Below, piece by piece: positions 51,043 through 59,772 of a stretch of 64,000 bases of DNA (positions within the stretch are counted from its first letter, which is position 1; every line of letters begins with the position of its first letter). Origin of the DNA: Egicoccus sp. AB-alg2 (GTDB lineage Bacteria; Actinomycetota; Nitriliruptoria; Nitriliruptorales; Nitriliruptoraceae); NCBI RefSeq assembly GCF_041821065.1, contig NZ_JBGUAX010000007.1, positions 62,001-126,000 on the forward strand. The letters are read 5' to 3'. The notes under the pieces are model-generated. The model saw only the letters and a program-made list of their open reading frames with translations, was not told the origin of the DNA and ran no database searches. A program made the translations under genes and the position numbers.

Positions 51043-52559
51043 CACGGCTCCAGTTCCAGGACGTCGTCCTCGGGTGCGGCGTTCTCGTCGGTGGCGGCGC
51101 CACCCTCGAACTCGGGTGCGGGGTCGCTGTCTCGCCCGTCCCGCTCGACGCGGATCTGGCCGAAGCCGACCTGGACGTCCAACGTCAGGCGCACGTCGCT
51201 GCCCGGCACCTCGTCGACCACGGTGCGGTCGAGGCCGACGCCGTCGGTGCGCTGACCGAGCAGGGTCATCTGCCCGGCACCGCTCTGCGCATGCACCTCG
51301 ACGGTGACGTCCTCGGGCACGTAGACCGTCACGTCACCGAAACCGGTCTGCACGGTGACGTCGCGGTCGTCGGTGAACTGCACCTCACTGAGGTCGATGC
51401 GCAGTTCACCGGCCCCGAGCGTGTAGGTGTCGCGGACCTCGGCCTCGACGGCCGGCGTCTCGAAGCGCTGCCCCGCGGGCTGTCCACCGGAGGTGAAGGC
51501 GTCGACGGGAAAGGGACGCAGCAACTGCAGCACCAGGACGACCGGCAGCAGCAGGAGTCCCGCCCCGATCAGACCACGGCCGCGGCCCACCACGCTGCCG
51601 ACGAGCAGGCCGACACCGACCACCAGCAGCGCTGCGGAGACGATCTGGCCGGGGCGCAGCGCGGTGGCGTCCGCGACGTTGAGCAGCCACAGCACGCCGA
51701 CGGTCAGCAGGGCGGCGCCCAGCGTGATCCGGGTGAGGATCCCGCGGGACTCGGGCACCGGTGGCGGCGTCCAGTCGCGGCCGTCGCCGCCGCCTTCGCC
51801 GGGCGCACGCGGCGGGACGCCCGGTGGAGGCGGTTCCCAGGCCGGCGGCGGCTCGATGCGGCGGGTGTCGCCGGGGCCGTCGGTGGGACGGTCGATGCGC
51901 ACGGTGTCCGTGCGGGCGTCGTCACTGGACATGGAGGTCTCCGGTCGGGAGGCGAACGAGCGTGGGTCGGACGCGGGCACGGGCGGCGAGGCAGGGGCGA
52001 AGGCGGGTGGCTGGCCGCCGCCGGGCGAGGTGCCACCGAACGGTGGCTGCCCGCCGGCAGGCGGTGCGCTCGGCCGGCCGGGTGGCATGGCCGCCGGGCG
52101 GTTGGGCGAGCGGTCTGCCGCCCGCCACAACGCGATGCCGAAGGCGATCAGCACCAGGGGCACCAGGACCCCGCGGTCGGCGACGAAGGGGAACGGTCCC
52201 CGTCCGGGGAAGGGCCCGTCGAGCAGCCACAGGGCCCCGATGATCAGCGTCGCGATGCCGATCCAGAACAGCGGATCGCGCCCGCCGATGTCCTCGCGTC
52301 GCGGTGGCCGCGGCGCGGCGGCCTCCGCGTCGGACTCCTCGGGGATGAGCACCCAACCGAGCACGTAGGCCACGATCAGGATTCCCTGGGAGAACAGCGT
52401 CAGGACGACGAACAGGATCCGGGCGACGGCGACGTCGATGCCGAGGTGGTCGGCGACGCCGGCCAGCACGCCGGCCAGCAGCTTGCCGTCACGGCGGCGC
52501 CGCAGGGGCGGGCGCGGCGGCGCGACCGGCCCACCGGGAGGAGGAGTGGAGGAGGACAC
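51042..52559 (-). CDS. PspC domain / LiaF-like membrane protein
   Basis: 505 residues. Pro-rich N-terminus, a PspC domain (~20-80: KLLAGVLAGVADHLGIDVAVARILFVVLTLFSQG), two more helices, a long Pro/Gly-rich cytoplasmic linker with TVRIDRPT-like segments, three further helices, and a C-terminal beta-helix-like LiaF/adhesin-type domain (~385-490: YTLGAGELRIDLSEVQF, VQTGFGDVTVYVPEDV). Such proteins sense or damp envelope-stress two-component systems. The start at GTG 52559 is tentative; no ribosome site is visible. It is divergent from the kinase gene. Confidence 0.85.
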   Translation of the reverse strand: MSSSTPPPGGPVAPPRPPLRRRRDGKLLAGVLAGVADHLGIDVAVARILFVVLTLFSQGILIVAYVLGWVLIPEESDAEAAAPRPPRREDIGGRDPLFWIGIATLIIGALWLLDGPFPGRGPFPFVADRGVLVPLVLIAFGIALWRAADRSPNRPAAMPPGRPSAPPAGGQPPFGGTSPGGGQPPAFAPASPPVPASDPRSFASRPETSMSSDDARTDTVRIDRPTDGPGDTRRIEPPPAWEPPPPGVPPRAPGEGGGDGRDWTPPPVPESRGILTRITLGAALLTVGVLWLLNVADATALRPGQIVSAALLVVGVGLLVGSVVGRGRGLIGAGLLLLPVVLVLQLLRPFPVDAFTSGGQPAGQRFETPAVEAEVRDTYTLGAGELRIDLSEVQFTDDRDVTVQTGFGDVTVYVPEDVTVEVHAQSGAGQMTLLGQRTDGVGLDRTVVDEVPGSDVRLTLDVQVGFGQIRVERDGRDSDPAPEFEGGAATDENAAPEDDVLELEP

Positions 52560-52691
52560 GGGAGCACTCGAGAGGTCGGGGGCCCAACGGAGGGCCGACG
52601 GGCGCTGATGCTGGTCCCATACTGCGCCGAAGCTCGTGGCGCGACCATCCGGAACTCCCCTGGGCCGACCCTGACGCGGGTCCGGAATCGC

Positions 52692-52724
52692 CGGGGGCCG
52701 GCCCCCGAGCGGGCGCGCGCCCGC
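52692..52724. promoter_or_regulatory. two adjacent perfect 16-bp palindromes between divergent stress genes
   Basis: CGGGGGCCGGCCCCCG (52692-52707), one base, then GCGGGCGCGCGCCCGC (52709-52724). They lie in the 220-bp interval between the PspC/LiaF-like gene and the PspC-kinase gene and could be binding sites for the response regulator or a bidirectional hairpin. High G+C makes chance palindromes commoner, which lowers confidence. Confidence 0.4.
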
Positions 52725-52779
52725 ATGTGCGACCCTTGACGCGGCACCGCTCCACACGCGGGTCCGCCACCACTTCCCA

Positions 52780-54243
52780 GTGCTCCGCCCACCGGAGACG
52801 TTCCCGATCGACGACCGGCCCATCGCCCGTCCGGCACCGCCCCCCGCTGGTGCCGGGCCCGACCTGCCGCCGCCACCGCCCAGGGTGCGCGGCGAGGTCG
52901 GCGCGCCCGGCGTCGCACCGACGGGCTCCCCCGTCGCGCCGCCCGGCCCACCACCCGACGCGCGGCGTGCCGTGGGGCACCCGGGGGTGAGCGCTTCCGC
53001 GGAAGCCGATCGCCGCGCCGGTGCGCTGGGGCGCGGGCGCATCATCGGCGGGGTGGCGGCGGGTCTCGGCGCGCGGCTGGGTGTCGACCCCGTCCTCATC
53101 CGCATCGTCTTCGTCGTGCTCAGCCTGGCCGGCGGCGCCGGTGTCCTGCTCTACGGCGTGCTGTGGGCGTTCACCTCGATCGGCTCGGCGACGCCCGTCG
53201 AGGGGCGCCGCCCGGCATCGCTGCAGCAGGCCGCGGCACTGGGGCTGATCACCCTCGGCGTGCTCTTCCTGCTGCGCGAGCTCGGCCTGTGGTTCGGCGA
53301 CTCCCTGGTGTTCCCGGTGGCCCTGGCCGCGATCGGCTCGGCGATCGTGTGGACCCGTGGCGACGAGGCCGACCGCACCCGCTGGTCGAGGGTCACGGCC
53401 AGGATCCCGGGCGGACACGCGCTCGCGACCGCCACCTCGGGCCCCGCCTCACCGGTCCGCCTGCTCATCGGCACGTTGCTGGTGGCGGGGGCCGTGGCGG
53501 GCTTCCTCGCGGCGCAGGACGGATTGGGTGCCCTGCGCGACCTCGGGTTCGCGGTCGTCGCGGCACTCGGTGGACTGGCGCTGCTGTTCGGGCCGTGGCT
53601 GTGGGGACTCGTGGACCAGCTCGGGCTCGAGCGGCGCGAGCGCATCCGCCAGGAGGAGCGCGCCGAGCTGGCCGCCCACCTGCACGACTCCGTGCTGCAG
53701 ACCCTGGCGCTCATCCAGCGCAGCGCCGACCAGCCGCGCCGCATGGTGGCCCTCGCCCGCCGTCAGGAACGCGAGCTGCGGAGCTGGCTCTACGGCCAGC
53801 GCGACAGCCTCCACCAGCAGACCAGCCTCCAGGCCGCCGCCGAACAGGTCGTCGAGGAGGTCGAGGCCGTCCACGACCTGCAGATAGACGTGGTCGTCGT
53901 CGGCGACGCGCCACTCGACGACCGCGTCCTCGCTCTGCTGGCCGCCATGCGCGAGGCGTGCGTGAACGCGGCCAAGCATGCGGGTGTGGCGACCGCCTCC
54001 GTGTACGTCGAGGTGGAGGACGACCAGGTCACGGCGTTCGTCCGCGACCGCGGCGACGGTTTCGAGCTGGCCACCGTGCCCGAGCACCGGCGCGGCGTGC
54101 GCGACTCCATCATCGGTCGCCTGGACCGGCACGGCGGCCACGGGCGCGTCTGGTCCACGCCGGGCGAGGGCACGGAGATCGAGCTGTGCGTGCCGCGAAG
54201 CCGCAACAGCAACCACCACCACTCGACGGAGCAGCAGGCATGA
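52780..54243 (+). CDS. PspC-domain sensor histidine kinase
   Basis: 487 residues. Pro-rich leader, a PspC domain (~80-130: GRIIGGVAAGLGARLGVDPVLIRIVFVVLSLAGG), four to five further helices, a HisKA_3 dimer domain with the phospho-acceptor His in RAELAAHLHDSVLQTLALIQ (~310), and a HATPase_c domain (EACVNAAKHAG, VRDRGDGFE). It is NarX/LiaS-like and senses envelope state through its membrane part. GTG 52780 lacks a clear ribosome site; GTG 52987, just before the palindrome-coded SASAEA, is an alternative that would remove the Pro-rich leader. Confidence 0.88.
   Translation: MLRPPETFPIDDRPIARPAPPPAGAGPDLPPPPPRVRGEVGAPGVAPTGSPVAPPGPPPDARRAVGHPGVSASAEADRRAGALGRGRIIGGVAAGLGARLGVDPVLIRIVFVVLSLAGGAGVLLYGVLWAFTSIGSATPVEGRRPASLQQAAALGLITLGVLFLLRELGLWFGDSLVFPVALAAIGSAIVWTRGDEADRTRWSRVTARIPGGHALATATSGPASPVRLLIGTLLVAGAVAGFLAAQDGLGALRDLGFAVVAALGGLALLFGPWLWGLVDQLGLERRERIRQEERAELAAHLHDSVLQTLALIQRSADQPRRMVALARRQERELRSWLYGQRDSLHQQTSLQAAAEQVVEEVEAVHDLQIDVVVVGDAPLDDRVLALLAAMREACVNAAKHAGVATASVYVEVEDDQVTAFVRDRGDGFELATVPEHRRGVRDSIIGRLDRHGGHGRVWSTPGEGTEIELCVPRSRNSNHHHSTEQQA
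52993..53006. repeat. in-frame palindrome GCTTCCGCGGAAGC in the kinase gene
   Basis: Perfect 14-bp palindrome encoding ASAEA directly before the PspC domain, identical to the copies at 43937 and 44669 in the HNH gene. Confidence 0.85.
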
Positions 54244-54890
54244 CCCGCGCCATCCGCGTCTTCCTCGTCGACGACCACCGCCTGTTCCGGGCGGGCGTCC
54301 GGGCCGAGCTCGGGCCGCACGTGACCATCGTCGGTGACGCCGGCGACGTCGACACCGCCATCCAGGGCATCCGCCAGACCAAGCCCGATGTGGTGCTCCT
54401 CGACGTGCACATGCCCGGCGGAGGTGGGCGCGCCGTCATCCAGGCCGTCCACGAGACGCTGCCGGACGTGCGCTTCCTCGCCCTCTCGGTCTCCGACGCG
54501 GCCGAGGACGTGATCGCCGTCATCCGCGCGGGCGCGCGCGGGTACGTCACCAAGACGATCTCGCCCGACGACCTCGTCAGCGCCATCGGCCGGGTGCACC
54601 AGGGCGACGCCGTGTTCTCGCCGCGACTGGCCGGCTTCGTGCTGGACGCCTTCGCCGGTGACCTGCCGGCCGGCGTGAGCAGCGAGGACCCCGAGTTGGA
54701 CCAGCTCACCACCCGCGAGAAGGAGGTGCTGCGCCACATCGCGCGCGGCTACACCTACAAGGAGGTGGCGAGCCGGCTGTTCATCTCCGTCAAGACCGTC
54801 GAGACCCACGTCTCCGCGGTCCTGCGCAAGCTGCAGCTGTCCAACCGCCACGAGTTGACCGCGTGGGCCGCCGGCCGCGACCTGCTCTGA
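54240..54890 (+). CDS. NarL/LuxR-type response regulator
   Basis: 216 residues. Receiver domain with acidic pair VDDH, phospho-acceptor Asp in VVLLDVHMPGGGG (~57), Ser/Thr switch LALSVSD and Lys in YVTKTIS. Then a LuxR HTH (LTTREKEVLRHIARGYTYKEVASRLFISVKTVETHVSAVLRKL). The ATG overlaps the kinase stop in ATGA, so kinase and regulator form one coupled unit. Likely targets are the divergent PspC/LiaF-like operon and its own promoter. Confidence 0.95.
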   Translation: MTRAIRVFLVDDHRLFRAGVRAELGPHVTIVGDAGDVDTAIQGIRQTKPDVVLLDVHMPGGGGRAVIQAVHETLPDVRFLALSVSDAAEDVIAVIRAGARGYVTKTISPDDLVSAIGRVHQGDAVFSPRLAGFVLDAFAGDLPAGVSSEDPELDQLTTREKEVLRHIARGYTYKEVASRLFISVKTVETHVSAVLRKLQLSNRHELTAWAAGRDLL

Positions 54891-54912
54891 GGCGAATGCC
54901 CGCGAATGCCCC

Positions 54913-56808
54913 TCACTCTGTCACGGTCTCCGGGCGCCCGGTCTCGATCAGCTCGGCGAGCAGCCGAAGTCGGCGATATTGGATGGCGCGTGCACCCAGC
55001 GACGTGAAGCCGCCGTCGACGGCACGCAAGAGGGCGAGCGGAGATCGAGCAAGTGCGGCGGCGAACTCCTCGATCTCCTGGCGTTCCGCCCGCTGACCAG
55101 CGAACTGATCCGCGAAGGCATCCAGGTTCCAATAGAGGTCACCGGGCGTGACGATCCCTTCGTTGCCTTCCAGGTCGGTCACCTGGCGGACGATCTCGGC
55201 CGCGAGCAGCAACTCCCTTCGAAGCACCTCGCCGCGTTCGAAGACCTCGTCGGCACCCAACGCCGGTTCGAACAGGACCCGATACGCAGCGAGGTCGAGG
55301 GGCGCCACCTCGTGCTGCTGCAAAAGCTCACTCAGGGTTGTGACATCGAGCAACGCCACCGCACGGTTCGCCCGGGCGCGCTCGGCCAAGCGGGCTCCGC
55401 GGAAAGCAGGAGCCACGATGCACGCATGGTCGGCCTCGTAGAGCGTCTTGTGCTCGTCGATGGTGACCCAGTCGATCTGCTGATCGCTCACGGCTTCACC
55501 GGCCGTCGACTTCGTGTCCACGACCACCCGGTACTGGTCACGGGACCCGAGTGGCGCCGTCAGCAAGACGTCGGTCCTTCCGGCGCCGCCGTGCCAGACG
55601 GCGTCGAAGCCGAGGAAAGCGAACGCATCCCTCGCCGCCCGTTCGAACGCCGCGGGGTTCGCGGAGTCGTGCGCCGTCGACCGCAGGTGCTCGATCAGGT
55701 CGACCGCCGAACCACCCTTGAGCGGAGCCTCGCCCGATTCACGGTCGGACGCCCTGACCGGAGCGGGAGGCGTCGTCGGCGGCGGCGCCTCGACGGACGC
55801 CGTGTGGGTCTGCGCCGGCGCGAGCGTCAGCCGGCCGAGGACGGCCTCGCCGAAAGGCGTCCGGACGAGTCGCCCACTCTCGTCGACCTCGACCGCCCCG
55901 AGACCGGCGAGGAACTGCCGCCGCCGCGTGATCTGACCACGCCTACGCCAGTTGAGTGCGTACGCGTCATTCGCATACTGGCGGAGTTCCTCGAGGCTCC
56001 TCGGTCGGTCGAGCGCGGCCAGGAGTTCGCCGACGTAGCGCAGTCGCGCGTGGAAGAGCGCCAGCAAGAAGGCGGCGTCGCGCTCCTGTAGCCACCGCGC
56101 CCCCTCGGGCGACAAGCCGACACGGGCGGCGTCCAGGTACAGCAGGCCCATCTTGGCCAAGAAGTTCGCAACGCTCGCCGCCCGGTTCCGCGACCCGCCG
56201 TACCGCGGAGTCAGCCAGTCGACGAACTCCTGGCGCGCGGGTTGCGTGGCGTCGACGTAACCGAGAATCTCAGCCAGAACCTGCTGGTACGCGGCGTCGT
56301 CGGCCATGATGACACTGACCACCGATACGCGTTGCTGCCAGGAGAGCGGCGCGGGCCAGCTGGGCAGCGCCGAGGTCTGGATAGGTGGTGGCTCAGGAAC
56401 GTGGTCGCGCACGGCAGACCACTGCTTCTCGTCGAGCGGGAAGACGGTTCCCATCGGCGCCGTAATGATCTGGTGGTCGGCGAGTTGCGGAAGCGAAGCG
56501 ACGACGGCCTTCGGCACGAACGCGCACGGCATCACGCGAAGCGTCACATGGGTCGTGACGTCCGAGACCTCGCTGCGGTCGAAGGGCAGCTCGTCCGGGT
56601 GTGGCGACGTCTCCTGCGGCGGGGTCTCCACGGAAGCGACAGCGACGATCCCCGCCTCACGGCCGGAGCGCCACACGAGCCCTGAGTCGCCAACGCGGAC
56701 GGCACCGGCATGCTGGGGGACGCGCCATCGAATCCGGTCCAGCACGGCCAGGGCGCCGTCGATGTCGAATCGGTCCGGGTTGGCCTGGAAGATCCATGCA
56801 CGCGCCAT
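54913..56808 (-). CDS. EVE-domain protein fused to wHTH and Mrr-like nuclease (candidate type IV restriction enzyme)
   Basis: 631 residues. N-terminal EVE domain (~1-140: RAWIFQANPDRFDIDGAL), a PUA-like pocket that in relatives reads modified bases. A middle helical/winged-helix part (~165-330: RRQFLAGLGAVEVDESGRLVRTPFG) resembles those of AlwI-like restriction enzymes. A PD-(D/E)xK Mrr-like domain (~375-500) has Glu389 (FERAARDAFAFLGF), Asp413 (GRTDVLL) and D431-T-K433 (VVDTKS). G+C is somewhat lower than in its neighbours. No methyltransferase is adjacent. It probably cuts DNA with modified cytosines or other base decorations; the target is inferred only. Confidence 0.78.
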   Translation of the reverse strand: MARAWIFQANPDRFDIDGALAVLDRIRWRVPQHAGAVRVGDSGLVWRSGREAGIVAVASVETPPQETSPHPDELPFDRSEVSDVTTHVTLRVMPCAFVPKAVVASLPQLADHQIITAPMGTVFPLDEKQWSAVRDHVPEPPPIQTSALPSWPAPLSWQQRVSVVSVIMADDAAYQQVLAEILGYVDATQPARQEFVDWLTPRYGGSRNRAASVANFLAKMGLLYLDAARVGLSPEGARWLQERDAAFLLALFHARLRYVGELLAALDRPRSLEELRQYANDAYALNWRRRGQITRRRQFLAGLGAVEVDESGRLVRTPFGEAVLGRLTLAPAQTHTASVEAPPPTTPPAPVRASDRESGEAPLKGGSAVDLIEHLRSTAHDSANPAAFERAARDAFAFLGFDAVWHGGAGRTDVLLTAPLGSRDQYRVVVDTKSTAGEAVSDQQIDWVTIDEHKTLYEADHACIVAPAFRGARLAERARANRAVALLDVTTLSELLQQHEVAPLDLAAYRVLFEPALGADEVFERGEVLRRELLLAAEIVRQVTDLEGNEGIVTPGDLYWNLDAFADQFAGQRAERQEIEEFAAALARSPLALLRAVDGGFTSLGARAIQYRRLRLLAELIETGRPETVTE

Positions 56809-56886
56809 GGCAACCCCACTCTGCCGACATCGGCCACCATAGAACGACTCCTGGTGCCATGCCGACGTTGCGTCGAGGTGGTGTCG

Positions 56887-58164
56887 TCAGTCGACGTGGC
56901 CGGGGCTTGCGGCGACCAGGCCGAACAGCAGTTGCGGGACCAGCAGGGCGATCAGGACCAGCAGTGGCGGCGTCCACGAGTCGGTGGCGTCGTGCAGCAG
57001 GCCGATCGCGAGCGGTCCGCCGGCGGCCACGAGGTAGCCGACCCCCTGGCTGAGCGCGGACAGGCGCGCGGTGCCCTCGGCGCTGCGGGCCCGCAGGCCG
57101 ATGAGCACGAGCGCCAGCGGGAAGGCGCCCATGCCCACGCCGAGGAGCACGGCCCACAGGCCCGGCAACGTCGCCGGCGCGACGAGCAGGCCGACGTAGG
57201 CGGCGGCCGCGAGGACGGCCAGTCCGACGACGTAGCCGCGCTGGTCGCTGCGCCGGGCCGCCAACTCCGGCAGCGCGATGCTGATCGGCGCGCCCAGCAA
57301 CGTCACGAGCGCCAGCAGCAGCCCGGCCGTCGCCGCGTCGACGCCGGCGTCCTGGTAGATCGACGGCAACCAGCCCATGACGACGTAGGCACCCAGGCTC
57401 TGCAGCCCGAAGTAGCCCGCCAGCGCCCACGACTGCCGCTGACGGTGGACCGGCGCCCGGGGAGCCGGTGACGGCGCTCGCGTGGTGTGACCAGCCGCGT
57501 GCGTGGCCGGTGCCGCCTGACGGTAGTCCGCCAGCGGCTTGGACTCCTCACCGCGGCGGCGCACCCACAGCCACACCGGCACCGCTGCCAGCGGGGGCAA
57601 CGCCCACACCCCCAGGCCGACCCGCCAGGAGCCGAACGCCTCGGCGACCGGCACGGATGCGGCCGCCGCCAGCGCGGTGCCGACCGCCAGCGCCATCGAG
57701 TACAGCCCGGTGGCGCGACCGACGTGCCGCGGGAACCACCGCTTCACTGCGACCGGCAGCAGCACGTTGCCGACCCCCATGCCGGCCAGTGCGGGCACGG
57801 TCCACAGGAGCACCAGCGCCGGCCGGTCGACGAGCACGCGCGCGAGCAGCGCGGCCGAGGTCAGCAGCATCGCGGCGGTGAGCACGAGCGCCGTGTCCCT
57901 CCGGCGCGCCCACCGGCCGACGAGCAACCCGAAGACGCCGAAGCAGATCGGTGGGAGGGTGGTGATGACCCCGGCCAGGGCGGCCGGCATCCCGATGTCG
58001 CGCTGCAGGTCGGGCAGCAGCGCCCCGAAGCTCGTGACGGCCGGACGCAGGTTCAGGGCGGTCAAGACCACGGCGAGACCGGCCAGGACCGCCAGCCGTC
58101 GCTGGGTCCGGGGTTCACCGACCGCGGCGCGCGCGGCGGCGACCGGACGCCGGGCCCGCCCCAC
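56887..58164 (-). CDS. MFS transporter, CynX/NimT family
   Basis: 425 residues, twelve hydrophobic helices. LTALNLRPAVTSFGALLPDLQRDIGMP is the signature first helix of the CynX/NimT (cyanate/nitroimidazole) branch; RWARRRD is the loop-2 motif. The central cytoplasmic loop is long (~215-240, THAAGHTTRAPSPAPRAP). The substrate is unknown. The GTG lies immediately after the ProA-like gene's stop, so the two are co-transcribed. Confidence 0.9.
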   Translation of the reverse strand: MGRARRPVAAARAAVGEPRTQRRLAVLAGLAVVLTALNLRPAVTSFGALLPDLQRDIGMPAALAGVITTLPPICFGVFGLLVGRWARRRDTALVLTAAMLLTSAALLARVLVDRPALVLLWTVPALAGMGVGNVLLPVAVKRWFPRHVGRATGLYSMALAVGTALAAAASVPVAEAFGSWRVGLGVWALPPLAAVPVWLWVRRRGEESKPLADYRQAAPATHAAGHTTRAPSPAPRAPVHRQRQSWALAGYFGLQSLGAYVVMGWLPSIYQDAGVDAATAGLLLALVTLLGAPISIALPELAARRSDQRGYVVGLAVLAAAAYVGLLVAPATLPGLWAVLLGVGMGAFPLALVLIGLRARSAEGTARLSALSQGVGYLVAAGGPLAIGLLHDATDSWTPPLLVLIALLVPQLLFGLVAASPGHVD

Positions 58165-59670
58165 CTAGCGGTGCACGTCCGGGTCGTGCTGCGTCACCCG
58201 GGACCGGACCGTGCGGATCGCGTCGCCGGACAGGATGCCGCTGCGCCCGAACAGGCGCCCGAGCTCCCAGTTCGACAGGCCCAGCTCGGGGGTGCCCAGG
58301 GCGTACTGCCCGTCGACCCACCGCGTGAAGCCGGTGCCGACGTAGGGCGCCTCCGCCACCCGCCAGGCGCGCTGCCGGTCGTGCTCGTCCTCGGACACCA
58401 CCGACAGCACGAATCGGGGGCTGTAGCGGTTGAACAGCTCGAGCGCGTGGTCGAGGTCGTCCACCACGACCAGGGTGAGCTCGGGGCTGTCCTCCCACTC
58501 CCACTCGACCCCGAGCTGGGCCTCCAGCAGCGGCTCGGCCTGCGCTTCCTCGACGTCGCCCTCGGCACGGGCGATGGGCACGACCTTCTCGAACCGCTCG
58601 GCCGGGACGTGGTCGCGGGTCGTCTCGACCACGTGCAGCTTCGCGTTGGTGCCCCGGTCGGCGGCGGCCCGGTCGAGCGCGTCGAGGAAGGTCGGAACGA
58701 GGTCGTCGGCGCGCTCGCGCACGATGCAGCACACGTTCAGTGTGTTGCAGACCTTGCGGTCCAGCGAGCGGTGCACGGCGGCGGCGAACCGTCCGGTGTC
58801 GGCGGCGGCGGTGGCCACCAGCCAGGCGCCGCCAGTGCCGTGCGCGGACACGGCGTTGCCGGCCTGCTGGGCGACCGCGGACAGCTGCCGCACCGCCTCG
58901 CCGGAGCCGCGGGCGACCGCCAGCGAGAGGCGCGGATCGGCGAACAGGGCCCAGCCGGCCGCGTGCGAGGGTGCGTCGACCAGCGACGCGGCGCCGGCGG
59001 GCAGCCCGGCGGCCTCGAGCGCCGGGTCCAGGGCGTGCTCGACGATCGCCCGGGCGGTGCCGAGCGCGTCGGAACCGATCCGGAACACGACCGTGTTGCC
59101 GCCGCGAAGCACCCCACAGGCGTCGGCGAACACGTTCGGCCGTCCTTCGAAGACGAACGCGACGACGCCCAGGCGGTCGCTGACCTGCTCGAGCGTCCAG
59201 CCTTCGTACTCGCGGGTGTCCATCACCTCGCCGCGCGGCGAGGGCACCGTGGTCCAGTTGCGCAGGCCGGCCACCATGTCGGCGCGCATGCGGTCGGACA
59301 GCACCAGCCGGGTGGTGGACCGGCCGCGCTCGCGGGCCCGGGCGACGTCGGCCTCGTTGGCGGCGGCGATGGCGGCGAACCGCTCGTCGTCCTCGAGGTG
59401 GTCGGCGAACGCGGTGTAGAAGGCGTCCAGTTGCGCGTCGTCGACGGCGCCCATGGCCCCGAAGGCCCGGACGGCGGCGTCGACGGCGGCGCGGGCGGCC
59501 TGGCGGTCGGCCCGCGGCACGTGCAGGATCTCGCCGGTGTCCTGGAGGACCACCAGGGCGTCCCCCGGGGCGAACGCCTCCGCGAGTTCGGCGCTGACGT
59601 GGGTCACCCGGTCACCGCCGAAGACCAGCGGCTGTCCGGCGACGAGCGTTTCCAATGATTGGACGTCCAT
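58165..59670 (-). CDS. ProA-like aldehyde dehydrogenase superfamily protein
   Basis: 501 residues, longer than the ~415-430 of glutamate-5-semialdehyde dehydrogenase. The core resembles ProA: TTRLVLSDRMRADMVAGLRNW, GVVAFVFEGRPNVFADACGVLRGGNTVVFRIG, and a Cys-containing catalytic segment DRKVCNTLNVCCIV. There is a ~75-residue N-terminal extension and an unusual helix-rich end (NWELGRLFGRSGILSGDAI). The absence of a proB neighbour leaves its substrate open. It is divergent from the CarH-like gene (102 bp), which might regulate it. Confidence 0.8.
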   Translation of the reverse strand: MDVQSLETLVAGQPLVFGGDRVTHVSAELAEAFAPGDALVVLQDTGEILHVPRADRQAARAAVDAAVRAFGAMGAVDDAQLDAFYTAFADHLEDDERFAAIAAANEADVARARERGRSTTRLVLSDRMRADMVAGLRNWTTVPSPRGEVMDTREYEGWTLEQVSDRLGVVAFVFEGRPNVFADACGVLRGGNTVVFRIGSDALGTARAIVEHALDPALEAAGLPAGAASLVDAPSHAAGWALFADPRLSLAVARGSGEAVRQLSAVAQQAGNAVSAHGTGGAWLVATAAADTGRFAAAVHRSLDRKVCNTLNVCCIVRERADDLVPTFLDALDRAAADRGTNAKLHVVETTRDHVPAERFEKVVPIARAEGDVEEAQAEPLLEAQLGVEWEWEDSPELTLVVVDDLDHALELFNRYSPRFVLSVVSEDEHDRQRAWRVAEAPYVGTGFTRWVDGQYALGTPELGLSNWELGRLFGRSGILSGDAIRTVRSRVTQHDPDVHR

Positions 59671-59772
59671 GGTGACCACCGTAGCCTGACCAGCCTGCGA
59701 CCCCGTCCGCAGCGCCGTCCGGTCCCGAACAACCGGCGAACCGGAACCACGATCCCGAGGACGTGCGCCTTC

